Below are positions 52,246-60,999 of a DNA stretch of 64,000 nt, in pieces. Within the stretch, counting starts at the first letter, position 1. Each line of letters opens with the position of its first letter. Under the pieces are notes generated by a model, which was not told where the DNA came from, made no database searches, and saw nothing but the letters and a program-made list of their open reading frames with translations. The translations under genes were made by a program, and so were the position numbers. Origin of the DNA: Opitutaceae bacterium (lineage in GTDB: Bacteria > Verrucomicrobiota > Verrucomicrobiia > Opitutales > Opitutaceae); NCBI GenBank assembly GCA_015075305.1, contig JABTUS010000006.1, forward strand, positions 1 to 64,000, read 5' to 3'.

Positions 52246-53100
52246 TCATTCCGCGAATTTATAAGCAATCCGGGCAATGCGCCCGCGCCAGTATGGCTTT
52301 ACGCTGCCTGGCAGAAGCCAGGCCACCTCACCATCGAGCGGCACACGCATTCGATCCCGCTCGACGTAGTTCCAGAATCGACCTTGCCAAGGTGTGGGGG
52401 CGATCTGACCGCTCACCATTCGTCCGCGCGCTTCTGCGCGAACCGTCTCGACAAGATCCGACTCGTTGAATGTGAACAGCATGGTCACGGAAATGTTTCC
52501 GTCGGTCAGCGTGGCATGGGCCGAGTGATCATCAACGGGTTCCCATCGCGTACCCTGGCTGGGAAGAAGTGCGGTCGGATACCATGTTGCCTCCGCGAAG
52601 AAACGCATGAGTTCGCCCTCCGCCATGTCACGGGTTCCATTTGCCCTGGCCAGTGAAAAGAGGCCGAGCAGTGAGGCGTTGAGAAGTCCTTCGCCCGCCA
52701 GGTATGCGTCGTGAACGCGCACCGACAGACCGGATATGATCGCGATCCGGGCATCCCAGTCGAAGCCAGGCCGCTGCGTGATAACCTTCTGATCCGACTT
52801 GAAGGGTTTCCATTGGTCACGGGCTTCGCCCATGTTGAAAGTGCCGCGGTGACGAAGGTGCACCTCCGTGATCATGGGCTGCCCCTCCGTGAGCGCTGCG
52901 CGGAAGAACCGCTGCGCCGGAGCGGGCAGTCCTTCAAGTTCACGAAAGTCAATGATGCGCGGTTGGACAGGCACGCGTGCCGCATCCATTCGTGCGCGCA
53001 GTTTCCGTGTGCCTGAGTTCCAGCGATGTGATCCGAGGATCAGTGCCGCAGCAGCAACAGCAGCGAGGGAAAACAGGATTGCCAAGACGACACTCGGCAT
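52246..53100 (-). CDS. DUF6544 family membrane-anchored protein
   Basis: A 284-residue protein with an N-terminal hydrophobic anchor (VVLAILFSLAAVAAAALIL). The body contains LPAPAQRFFRAALTEGQP, VHLRHRGTFNMG, MRFFAEATWYPTALLPSQG and FWNYVERDRMRVPLDGEVAWLL, which I recall as DUF6544 signatures. The fold resembles lipid/lipoprotein-carrier beta-sheets, but no function is known. An unusually good ribosome site, AGGAGGT eight bases before the ATG, fixes the start at 53100. It lies 32 bases downstream of the VPDGG protein gene. Confidence 0.8.
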   Translation of the reverse strand: MPSVVLAILFSLAAVAAAALILGSHRWNSGTRKLRARMDAARVPVQPRIIDFRELEGLPAPAQRFFRAALTEGQPMITEVHLRHRGTFNMGEARDQWKPFKSDQKVITQRPGFDWDARIAIISGLSVRVHDAYLAGEGLLNASLLGLFSLARANGTRDMAEGELMRFFAEATWYPTALLPSQGTRWEPVDDHSAHATLTDGNISVTMLFTFNESDLVETVRAEARGRMVSGQIAPTPWQGRFWNYVERDRMRVPLDGEVAWLLPGSVKPYWRGRIARIAYKFAE

Positions 53101-53132
53101 GCGTCGACCTCCTGGGGGATCAGGGCAGAAGG

Positions 53133-53891
53133 TCAGTCCTCGCCATGACCCCCGCTTGACTCGTGAGCAATATCCGGCCGCTTGCGCGAATAAGCGCAAG
53201 TCACCACCAGCCATAGCATCCCGACAGCGAGCATCCCTGCTGTGCCACCGCCGTCCGGCACTGACAGGGCATGGGCGCGGAGATCGAGCGTTGTACGGAT
53301 CCCATCCCCCCGCAGCCATTCGTTTGACGTGAAGGTATACACTCCGGGGTCGAGCACCTCGTCAAAATTCAAGTAGTTCCGGTAGAGGTTGCCCGGGGGG
53401 CCCCAGACGAGAGGGATCGCACCAAGAGATTCCGACACCAGTGATGCAGGCCCTGAGAAATAGGCTGAGTAGCCAAGAATTGTGATTCGGGTGGGCTCCG
53501 GCAGGCTGAATTTGAATTCAAAATTCGAATTGGCGACACCGCCCGGACCATAGTTGTCCACTATCGAGTGCGCTATCGTGACTTCAGTGGATGTGATGTT
53601 CGATCGCTGCATGGCAGCCACTGAACCCCCGCCAAAGGGAGTGCCAAACGCACTTGCATCAAACAGACCGAAAGTTCCATCCGATGAATGCGTTTCAATT
53701 CCACCGCCGTAGTAGCTCACAAAAACGCTGCGGGCTTCCGATAGCAGCACCATTTCCGCGAAAGCCGGCGCAGTGAGGAGCGTGCCGAGGGCAAGAATGC
53801 GCCCGAGCGACAGGGCGCGATGAAAGAGCGAGGCCGTCCGGCGCGCGGGGACAGGCACGGCAGCTCCGCGCATGGGTTGAGGAGTAGTCAT
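53133..53891 (-). CDS. Exported protein with VPDGG-type C-terminal sorting signal
   Basis: A 252-residue protein with a long N-terminal region and signal peptide (RILALGTLLTAPAFA). The mature part is beta-rich, with SNFEFKFSLPEPTRITILGY and DPGVYTFTSNEW, resembling the domains common in PEP-CTERM-sorted proteins. The C-terminus VPDGGGTAGMLAVGMLWLVV plus a basic stretch (YSRKR) is the VPDSG/VPDGG variant recognised by exosortases; the ~15 residues after YSRKR are unusual because the tail normally ends at the basic cluster. No exosortase gene is in the window. The start at 53891 precedes the signal peptide; a hyphenated palindrome TGGATA-ACGG-TATCCA lies at 53902-53917 just upstream. Confidence 0.78.
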   Translation of the reverse strand: MTTPQPMRGAAVPVPARRTASLFHRALSLGRILALGTLLTAPAFAEMVLLSEARSVFVSYYGGGIETHSSDGTFGLFDASAFGTPFGGGSVAAMQRSNITSTEVTIAHSIVDNYGPGGVANSNFEFKFSLPEPTRITILGYSAYFSGPASLVSESLGAIPLVWGPPGNLYRNYLNFDEVLDPGVYTFTSNEWLRGDGIRTTLDLRAHALSVPDGGGTAGMLAVGMLWLVVTCAYSRKRPDIAHESSGGHGED

Positions 53892-54358
53892 GACATATAA
53901 CTGGATAACGGTATCCAATTTATTTGTCTGTGCAGGGGAGTCGAGTCCCAATCGGGGAGCATCCGTGAGAAGGGACGCCGAAAAACCAGGTTGCGGAGCA
54001 GTGCTGGCTTGCCAGGCGTGTCCCCTCGGCATGACAAAGCATGCCCGTCCAACGGAGGGGGAGGGGCGCAGGCCGCAAACTGCATTCGCGTGATTGCCTT
54101 GGGACGGAATTCGGTGAGAGTCGGGCTGTGATCGCGTCGATTGCCTTTCGAAATTTCGGTATGATCCGGAGTGATAGGTGACAGATTGTCCATGGTGATG
54201 GGTTAGCACAGGGGGGGTATGATCCTCCCAAGCCAAAGGGGTCAAACTTCACCTTTCGCACTTTTTGAAGACCAAACACCATCGATAATCTTAACGGCAT
54301 GAAAGAGTCATTCTCAATGGATAGACCCTAACGTTTGTGGGGTTCGAGATGACCATGA
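53892..54358. other. 467-base stretch without a gene
   Basis: Upstream region of the VPDGG protein gene. The only structure I see is the small palindrome TGGATA-ACGG-TATCCA at 53902-53917, close enough to the start to overlap a ribosome site or operator. Short open frames here have no coding character. Confidence 0.4.
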
Positions 54359-54587
54359 ATGCTGCAGGAGGGCCCGGCATATGCGGACCATGGTGACGCC
54401 ACGTACCGCCAATTTGCCTACAACGGACGCAGGGAATTGACCGCGGGCATCGAATACCTTGGCACCAATGTGGCGAGCCAGGCCGCGCCGCTGCCAGGTC
54501 GCTGCCATGAATACGCCCACGACTCCATCGGGAACCGTCAGTGGTCGAACAGTACCGGCGTGAGCGGGCTGCGTGACGAAGCAAACT
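54359..54587 (+). pseudogene. RHS/YD-repeat protein remnant
   Basis: A short in-frame stretch reads YRQFAYNGRRELTAGIEYLG, then PLPGRCHEYAHDSIGNRQWS and NSTGVSGLRDEANS. The pattern Y-N-x-R-R-E-L-T followed by G-R-x-x-E-Y-A-x-D-x-I-G-N-R is the YD-repeat consensus of RHS proteins. Only about 70 residues remain, without start, core end or toxin domain. The match stops exactly where the palindromic repeat begins (54588), suggesting truncation at the repeat. RHS proteins are ~1,500-residue shells around toxin cargo. Confidence 0.65.
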
Positions 54588-54767
54588 CGAGAGAAATGTG
54601 CCGCCCCTTCAGGGCTCTCTGTTTTCGGTTCACCCGTGAACCCATGGCGTTGCCATGGGCTGGGAATATGGCGCCCCTTTGGGGCTCCCGATTCCGACTC
54701 AGTCGCTCACCTCGAACCCATCGCTTCGCCATCGGCAGGGGATGTATCGCCCGGTTGGGGCTGAGGC
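54588..54767. repeat. Palindrome-rich repeat block A
   Basis: Two or more degenerate units of the ~68-base repeat described at 54940. The first (54588-54663) matches 54940-55015 over 76 bases with one difference. Each unit contains a CCCCTTCAGGG/CCCCTTTGGGG-type hairpin and a CCATGGCGTTGCCATGG palindrome. The second and third units (54664-54767) are decayed. Short open frames across the block are not real genes. Confidence 0.8.
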
Positions 54768-54939
54768 ATGTCAGTGCAACTTGAGGTCACATTGTGCGAT
54801 ACCGATGGGGAATTGGGCCGGCGGCGTCTTGTGATCGGCGTCGCCTGGGCACGACAGAGCGCGCCCCTCCATTTTTTTATGAGTGCCGAAAATCGATTAA
54901 TGCGAGCGCTGCACGGTGCCTTGGGCTGTGGAGGAAGTT

Positions 54940-55240
54940 CGAGAGAAATGTGCCGCCCCTTCAGGGCTCTCTGTTTTCGGTTCACTCGTGAACCCATGGC
55001 GTTGCCATGGGCTGGTGATATTGCGCCCCTTCGGGGCTTCGCATTCCGACTCACCCCGAAACCGTGGCGTTGCCATGGGCTGGAGATATTGCACCCCTTC
55101 GGAGCTTCGCATTTCGGCTCACCCCGAACTGATCGCGTTGCCATGAGCTGGGGGAATTGCGTCCTTTCAGGGCTTCGGATACCCGCTCACCAGAAACCCA
55201 TGGTGTTGCCATGGACTGGGGATAAATCGCCCCGATGCTC
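54940..55240. repeat. Tandem 68-bp palindrome-rich repeat array, block B
   Basis: Four tandem units at 54947-55015 (69 bases), 55016-55083, 55084-55151 and 55152-55219 (68 each), plus a partial one to 55240. Each has the order: ATATTGCGCCCCTTCGGGGC-like hairpin, CTTCG, ACTCACCCCGAA-like spacer, then a CCATGGCGTTGCCATGG-like palindrome and GCTGG. Units are diverged by up to about a third, so the array is old except for the first unit, which is nearly identical to one in block A. All units point the same way. I recall similar sequences scattered in other PVC-group genomes, often mis-annotated as small proteins, but know no described function. Confidence 0.85.
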
Positions 55241-55414
55241 GCTTCCGGCGCGCTCTCATGAAACGCTTGCTTCGCCCTGTCTTCCTTGAATATCCACTTC
55301 CCAGTGGTTGCCCCGACTGATCAGGTGAAAACAAGCCTCCTCGTGCTGATCGTTACCGGCCCATCCGCACGCCAAGGCAGGACGGGACTGATACGAAATG
55401 GAGCAAGACGGGCG

Positions 55415-56938
55415 ATGGCCTTGAGGTTCCGTCGTCTCCGCGACATCAGGCCGAATTTGCGACCAGTATGGCTTTTGTGCGTGATGGCAGGCATCAGCGC
55501 GGCCATGCCGTGCTTCAGTTCGCTGGCCGCGACCGCGGCGGACTATCGGATTCACTTGGATGAACGCGCATCGGGTGAAGCGGTGAGCCCGCTGCTGATG
55601 GGATTCAATATCGTTTACTGCTACGAACGCGACGAAGGCTGGCAGGCGGGGAGAGGGAAGGTGCCCGACCTGCTTGCGGAGCTGAACACGCGCATTCTGC
55701 GGTACCCGGGTGGGACGGTGGACACGTTCTTTCATTGGAAGAATCCGACCGGACAAGGCTGGGTCGACAGTTGGAGTCCTGAGTATGATCCGAAAAGGAA
55801 TTCTCCACCCTCAGCCACGATGTCGCTGGATGAATACCTCGATCTCGTGCGGTCGCGTGGAATCTCACCACTGATCGGGGTGAACCTCAGTTCGGGACTC
55901 CGCTTTCCGGACCGGCATGCCGAAGCTCTGGCGGAGGCGGAGGAACTGGTGCGGCACTGCAGGGACCGGGGTGTGTCCGGGGCCTTGTACTATCTGGACA
56001 ATGAGCACTATAGGCCTGACGCGAATTTCCATTCCACACCCGAGGTATACGCTGATGAGTTCAACCTCTATGCAAAGGCCATTCGCGCCACAGACCCCAA
56101 GGCCAGGCTCATCGCCAACCTGCATTCCGGGGCCAACGCCACGGGCTACGATTCGGTCCGTCGCGTGGTGCGGCGTGCCGGCGCAAACATCGACTTTGTC
56201 GACCTGCACTTCTACTGGCGCCACAATGACACGAGTTTCGATGCGTGGACAAAGGAACCGCACATGCTGCACCAGCGCGGCCGGCCCTATCGGGACCAGC
56301 GCGATCTCTACCGACAGATTTTTGCCGAAGAAGGCTTTCCGAATATCGATGTGATTTCGCTCGAATGGAACATCTCAGCCAACGGGCAGAATCCACAACC
56401 GACGCAATCGGAGGCGGCGTTGATGGTCTCGGAGCAGTTCATCCAGTTCATTCAATCGGGCATGAAGGTCGCCTGCTTCTGGCCGCTGAGCATGCCTGGG
56501 AATTTCCGCTGGCAGTATCGCTGCCTCTTGAATTCAGGACGCGACTACATTCCGAACAAGGTGCACGGCATGTTTCGCGAGTTTGCCGACATCGGTGGAC
56601 AGAGCCGGCTCGGCTCCTCCGTGGCCGCACCTGCGGATCATGAATGGCTGACTCATCTGGCGCTTAGCTCGGCCGATGGCCGGATCCTGACGCTGTTTCT
56701 GGTCAACAAGAACCAGACACTGAGTGCGGCGGAGGTGACCGTTGACCTGCCGGTGGCGCTGGGTCCCGATGCAAGAGTGTCTGCCGAGGGATTTGAGGCC
56801 GGCGACAACTCCGGGGAACTGCTTCATGTTCATCCCATTGAGGTTTCGGTACGGGATGGCCGTGCCTATTGGAAAATGCCGGGAAACTCGTTTGCCAAAG
56901 TCGTGCTTTCCCGGACGGTGGACGGCGAAAGTCGGTAG
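55415..56938 (+). CDS. GH51-like clan GH-A glycoside hydrolase, exported
   Basis: A 507-residue enzyme with a signal peptide (PVWLLCVMAGISAAMPC..., cleavage near ATAAD). The (beta/alpha)8 barrel begins with LLMGFNIVYCYERD, and ILRYPGGTVDTFFHWKNP is the GH51-type strand. The likely acid/base is Glu197 in YYLDNEHY and the nucleophile Glu317 in ISLEWNIS. A C-terminal beta-sandwich (LTLFLVNKNQTLSAAEVTV) is also GH51/GH39-like. The start ATG 55415 is the first before the signal peptide. Alpha-L-arabinofuranosidase is the commonest activity in such enzymes, but the match is loose and another clan-A specificity is possible. It appears monocistronic. Confidence 0.75.
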   Translation: MALRFRRLRDIRPNLRPVWLLCVMAGISAAMPCFSSLAATAADYRIHLDERASGEAVSPLLMGFNIVYCYERDEGWQAGRGKVPDLLAELNTRILRYPGGTVDTFFHWKNPTGQGWVDSWSPEYDPKRNSPPSATMSLDEYLDLVRSRGISPLIGVNLSSGLRFPDRHAEALAEAEELVRHCRDRGVSGALYYLDNEHYRPDANFHSTPEVYADEFNLYAKAIRATDPKARLIANLHSGANATGYDSVRRVVRRAGANIDFVDLHFYWRHNDTSFDAWTKEPHMLHQRGRPYRDQRDLYRQIFAEEGFPNIDVISLEWNISANGQNPQPTQSEAALMVSEQFIQFIQSGMKVACFWPLSMPGNFRWQYRCLLNSGRDYIPNKVHGMFREFADIGGQSRLGSSVAAPADHEWLTHLALSSADGRILTLFLVNKNQTLSAAEVTVDLPVALGPDARVSAEGFEAGDNSGELLHVHPIEVSVRDGRAYWKMPGNSFAKVVLSRTVDGESR

Positions 56939-57034
56939 ATCTCATGCCACGACTTGAATAAGGGCATGATCCGGCGACATGCCGGGTTTCATTGTGACGA
57001 ACACCGTTGAATTCCAACTGCGCGGCTGGCGCCT

Positions 57035-58135
57035 TCAGGAAGTTACGCGCAGCAAGTCCGAAAAAAAAGCTGCGTCCAGGTCCAGTGGCGGACCGACGCG
57101 GTGCACGGTCCTGCCCGGGTGCCAGGTGCCGGAGACAAAATAGTTCATTGCACGCGCAGGGGGGCCGGATTCACCGCGGTGGAGCTGCGACACCACCAGT
57201 TCGACCGCGGCGGCGCCGATGTGATCACTGTTCCCGTGGACTCCGCTCGTGTTCCTGTGCTCGGGCATCCAGTCGAGATGCACCCATCCGATGTCGGCTG
57301 AGGAGGTTTTCCTGTAAAGCTGGAGCAGCGAATGGATCGTCTGGTGGGTGCCGAAAACCACATCCGGGCGGTGCTTTCGCAGCCAGCGCAGCAGCGCGTC
57401 GGGCTTGTCCCGGTGGATGCGGCAGATCGGAATTGAGGCGGTCCCCTTCGCGTATTCCTGGACGGCCCAGAATCCGGCCGAACAGCGGTGCGCCATGGCG
57501 CTGTCGAAGTGTTCGTCCATGACCAGACCGAGACGGCGATAGCCGAGGGCGAGCACCTCGCGCGCAGCGACAACTGCGCGCATGTACTGGTCGTTGGCGA
57601 CGTAGTGAATCTGGGGACTCGCCAGCGGCACGCCGAGCGAGGCGGATGCGAACGGGGAGATGTCGAACGGCAGACAGCGGTTCGGACACAGCGCACTGGG
57701 CATGTGCTCAACGACGAGGCCCATGATGTTGCGCGTGTGGAGCATCTCCAGGAGCCGGCGGTTGGGCAGCGAGGGATCCAGGAAGAACTCATCGAGGTTG
57801 TATCCCAGCTCGGAGGCCCGCCGGCGCGCGCCCTCGATGTAGTTTCGGTGAACCCGTCCGGCGAGCCGGGGCGTGGACTCAGGGACCGTGTGAAGATAGC
57901 CCAGCGTTCCCCGGTAGGCGGCGTTCCGTCTTCGCACGCGGGACAGCAGCAGGGAGACGAGTGGATTGGGCGTGTAGCCAAGCTTCCTTGCGGCGGACTG
58001 TACCCTTCGGCGCGTTCCCTGGGGAATTCTGGGATCGTTGCGCAGTGCGAGGGAAACGGTGGAGAGGTGCACGCCGACGGCATCCGCGAGCATTTTTTGC
58101 GTGACGATGGGCTTGCCGATTTTGTTCAACGACAT
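57035..58135 (-). CDS. LacI-family transcriptional regulator
   Basis: A 366-residue regulator. The helix-turn-helix is VTQKMLADAVGVHLSTVSLAL, and the following segment GYTPNPLVSLLLSRVRRR is the subtype common in Opitutaceae, with an extra Leu-rich stretch in the hinge. The effector domain has ASPQIHYVANDQYMRAVVAA and DVVFGTHQTIHSLLQ. It lies 48 bases downstream of the CehA-like gene on the same strand, so both may be co-transcribed. Likely targets are that gene and the divergent receptor at 61000, but I found no clear CG-centred palindrome between them. Confidence 0.88.
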   Translation of the reverse strand: MSLNKIGKPIVTQKMLADAVGVHLSTVSLALRNDPRIPQGTRRRVQSAARKLGYTPNPLVSLLLSRVRRRNAAYRGTLGYLHTVPESTPRLAGRVHRNYIEGARRRASELGYNLDEFFLDPSLPNRRLLEMLHTRNIMGLVVEHMPSALCPNRCLPFDISPFASASLGVPLASPQIHYVANDQYMRAVVAAREVLALGYRRLGLVMDEHFDSAMAHRCSAGFWAVQEYAKGTASIPICRIHRDKPDALLRWLRKHRPDVVFGTHQTIHSLLQLYRKTSSADIGWVHLDWMPEHRNTSGVHGNSDHIGAAAVELVVSQLHRGESGPPARAMNYFVSGTWHPGRTVHRVGPPLDLDAAFFSDLLRVTS

Positions 58136-58183
58136 GAACTGAACATGATCCGCGGGATCTGGTCAACGGGTTGCGCGTGCGTC

Positions 58184-60754
58184 TCAGTCATCCTCGGTTT
58201 TTCGTCCGCCCGGCCGGGGTTTCCCGTCGGGCAGCGGGGCGTCGAGAAGATCCCTGCTCGGGGAGAACCCGTTTCCATCGACATCGACGAAGATGGGATT
58301 GCTGACTGCGATGGGATGCAGCTTTGCGAATTGCCCGCCAAGGACCCTTCCCACGGTCGCAGTCTCGCCTGTGGCTATGACAATGATGTGGGCATCCTGT
58401 GAAAGCGTGAGGGGAATCGCGCGATCGAATTGGATCACTCCGTCGAGAAAATCCTTGGTGTTTCGTTGACGCGTGAGATTGCCGTCGGGGACTTGCCGCC
58501 CATTGACAAGGATCTGAACGCGGTCGATGTGCGCCCAGCTTGCCTGCAGCACCCTGACCTTCAGCAGAATCCTTCCGCCTGGCATGGTGATGGAATCGCC
58601 AGGGATGGCGCCGTCGATTGACACATCCAGGAATGGTCCGTTGCTCATGACGATGTGTCCCTGCTTCGCGGCGCGGGCAACATCCCAGGGATCGAGACGG
58701 GCAATGTCATCGTTCTGGACATGGATGAAGTTGAAGATCGATCCGCTCGCATGGCCCACCGTGTGCGCGTCGGTGTTCGCCGTCCCGAAGATGCGATCGC
58801 CCTGGTTGAGCATTTGCAGCCAGTGGAAGGCGCGGCTCCTGCGCCCCTTCGCCCCCGGAGCCGTGTCGGCGAGCAGGGAATGGATCGTTTCACGGATCTC
58901 CATGACATCGGTGATAGGCCGGGTTCCGAATCCGCCGTCGAGAGCGCCGTCCCGGTCGCGATCGAAATAGAGCCATCCGATGTCAGGGTGGTTCTGCTGC
59001 ATCAGCTTCGGCGAACGGTGGTCGAGTTCAAACAGGCGCGTCATCTGCACGAATGGATTGGCGTCAGTGCGTGGCGCCCCGAAGCCCTGCTGGTCTTCAT
59101 GGATTTCAAGGGGGAAGGCGATCTGGTGGTTGATGCTTCCGGGACCGGGACGGCCGCTCAGCTCCATCGATGCCGCGGAGGCGATGTATTGCCGAATGCC
59201 GAGCGCCTCGATGGTGGGGGAATAGGTGGAGATGCGATTGTGCTCAGTGGCCGGTGCAAACTCGATGCCGGAGCCTGCAAGATTGAGCACGCGCCCGGAA
59301 AACTCGACCGCTGAATCCCCGCTGCCCGTGGAATGGTTGTGGAGATCGGCTATGATCCAATGAGGCGTGGAATATTCGCGGTGGAGCTGGACGGACAGCC
59401 GGACCGTTCCTCCGACAGGGATGGAAACCGGCCTCACCACGGCTTCATACTCGGGGCCCCGTGAGACATGCACATCATATTCTCCCGCGGGTGCGGGAAA
59501 CGTGTCGTCACCCCGTGCGCTGAAGAAGAGCGAGCCGGCGCCATTCGCACGCTTGGGCGGGCCCAGGTTTGGATTCGGCGTTCCGTTGCGGCCGCGGAAC
59601 TCAATCTTGACCGGCATGCGTTCACCGGTGCCCGCTTCCGAGATGTCGAGGGAGACAAGGGATTGTGGCGGAAGGCGGAGCGTGGCTTCGCCCCTTGGCA
59701 CGCCATGCTCAATTATCAGAGGCTGCTGGAAATCCGCCCGGCCCGCCTGCTCGACAATCAGCTTGTATTCTCCGTCGGCGAGGGGAAACGCCAGCCTCCC
59801 ATTGCGATCGCTCAGCGAGGTCGAGGCGAGTTTCCCCTCCTGATAGACCGCCGCCATCGCGTCCTGAATCGGAGCGCCGTCGGCTTCCTTCACGGTGACC
59901 AGCACCGGATCGGCTTTCCGGCCATGAGCGCTGGCTGCGGCGAACTGGACGCCGGCTAGATCGCGCGCAACAAAAAGGTTCCTCTCGATTTCAATCTTCC
60001 CGCCAGGCTCGAGAGCGAGGGTAGGTTGCTGCCGGGGATTGACCGATGGATAGTGGACGAGAGTACCGATGGAGCGGAGATTCTTGTGATCGAGATCCTG
60101 TTTGGCGCGTTGGGCGCGCCCATCCGAGCCGGAAAGTCCGTAGGCAGCGTGGAACCACGGACTGGCCATGCCAATCACGTCCTGGTCGCCCTGCGCCTGC
60201 TGGCAGGCGATGTCATTGTCGAGACGCAGCCAGTCATGAACCGCCAGGCTCACGGTGTGACCGGAGGTGTTCTCATGAGTGGTGCGAATGTGCAGCCAGG
60301 AGTTTCCGTCGCTCAGGCTGTAGGTTGTCGATGAGCGGTAGGGCTCCTTGTCGGTGGGGTCGCGGACCACGATGAGTTCAGCGGTGGCCCCGCCGCTCCT
60401 CATGATGCCTGCCCGGTTTGCCGAAACTCCCGTCGGGCGGTAGCCCTGGGGGTAGAGGACTACGAGCTGATCGTTGTTGTCCGCACGAGTCGTGAAGTCG
60501 ATCACGGCGCCCTGCACTCCCTCGACCATCTGATTGGCATCGCGCCATTGGGACGTCTGACCGATGACTGCGGTGACAAGGTCATTCCGAATGATCCAGT
60601 CGCCAACCATGCCATCAGCCTCCTTTCCGGAAGGAAGCTCCGAACGCGTTTCGTGGGTGACCTGAAAAACCTCGGCCGCGCTCAACGGGTGCCGGATGGA
60701 TGGAGCGAGCGCAAGTGCCGAGGCGCAGAAACAGGAGATTGGATGCATTTTCAT
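58184..60754 (-). CDS. CehA/McbA-type PHP-domain metallohydrolase, exported
   Basis: An 856-residue protein with a signal peptide (ISCFCASALALAPS..., cleavage near LSAAEV). Residues ~30-290 are a beta-sandwich domain, ~310-450 carry carboxypeptidase-regulatory-like repeats (VTVKEADGAPIQDAM, NGRLAFPLADGEYKL), and the PHP-type hydrolase domain starts at Asp470 in DLHNHSTGSGD with later TEHNRIS and GTANTDAHTVG, all metal ligands. The start at ATG 60754 precedes the signal peptide. CehA and McbA hydrolyse the carbamate carbaryl, but most relatives have unknown, probably phosphate or ester, substrates. It is divergent from the receptor at 61000 and upstream of the LacI gene. Confidence 0.85.
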   Translation of the reverse strand: MKMHPISCFCASALALAPSIRHPLSAAEVFQVTHETRSELPSGKEADGMVGDWIIRNDLVTAVIGQTSQWRDANQMVEGVQGAVIDFTTRADNNDQLVVLYPQGYRPTGVSANRAGIMRSGGATAELIVVRDPTDKEPYRSSTTYSLSDGNSWLHIRTTHENTSGHTVSLAVHDWLRLDNDIACQQAQGDQDVIGMASPWFHAAYGLSGSDGRAQRAKQDLDHKNLRSIGTLVHYPSVNPRQQPTLALEPGGKIEIERNLFVARDLAGVQFAAASAHGRKADPVLVTVKEADGAPIQDAMAAVYQEGKLASTSLSDRNGRLAFPLADGEYKLIVEQAGRADFQQPLIIEHGVPRGEATLRLPPQSLVSLDISEAGTGERMPVKIEFRGRNGTPNPNLGPPKRANGAGSLFFSARGDDTFPAPAGEYDVHVSRGPEYEAVVRPVSIPVGGTVRLSVQLHREYSTPHWIIADLHNHSTGSGDSAVEFSGRVLNLAGSGIEFAPATEHNRISTYSPTIEALGIRQYIASAASMELSGRPGPGSINHQIAFPLEIHEDQQGFGAPRTDANPFVQMTRLFELDHRSPKLMQQNHPDIGWLYFDRDRDGALDGGFGTRPITDVMEIRETIHSLLADTAPGAKGRRSRAFHWLQMLNQGDRIFGTANTDAHTVGHASGSIFNFIHVQNDDIARLDPWDVARAAKQGHIVMSNGPFLDVSIDGAIPGDSITMPGGRILLKVRVLQASWAHIDRVQILVNGRQVPDGNLTRQRNTKDFLDGVIQFDRAIPLTLSQDAHIIVIATGETATVGRVLGGQFAKLHPIAVSNPIFVDVDGNGFSPSRDLLDAPLPDGKPRPGGRKTEDD

Positions 60755-60999
60755 TGCGTGAGGTGCGCTGGTGTCGCTGATGAGAATGGCCTTTGAAGCC
60801 GCGCTCAATGGGATGGCCGTTCGACACGTTGAATGCAATGGCGGCTGGGATGCGCAACGATTTGAATGAAGCGTGCCTTGCACTTGGATCGGATGAAGCG
60901 CCTATGATCCGGACGACTGTTCCCCGCACATCCATCCAGTTCTTGAACCCGGCCAGATTGCGGCCAGTCTGAAAATCCCGACAACCACGACACCTGACC

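Noticed and set aside
54588-55240. Possible CRISPR array
   Set aside because: Units are contiguous tandem copies without unique spacers, units are too long and variable, and there are no cas genes.
54768-55289. A 173-residue frame across the repeat array, and the reverse-strand frame at 54707-55144
   Set aside because: The translations are just the 68-base repeat read as protein. Repeat structure at DNA level explains them fully.
60755-60999. LacI operator between the CehA-like gene and the receptor
   Set aside because: I looked for CG-centred palindromes like those at 20247 and 20336 and found none that was convincing.
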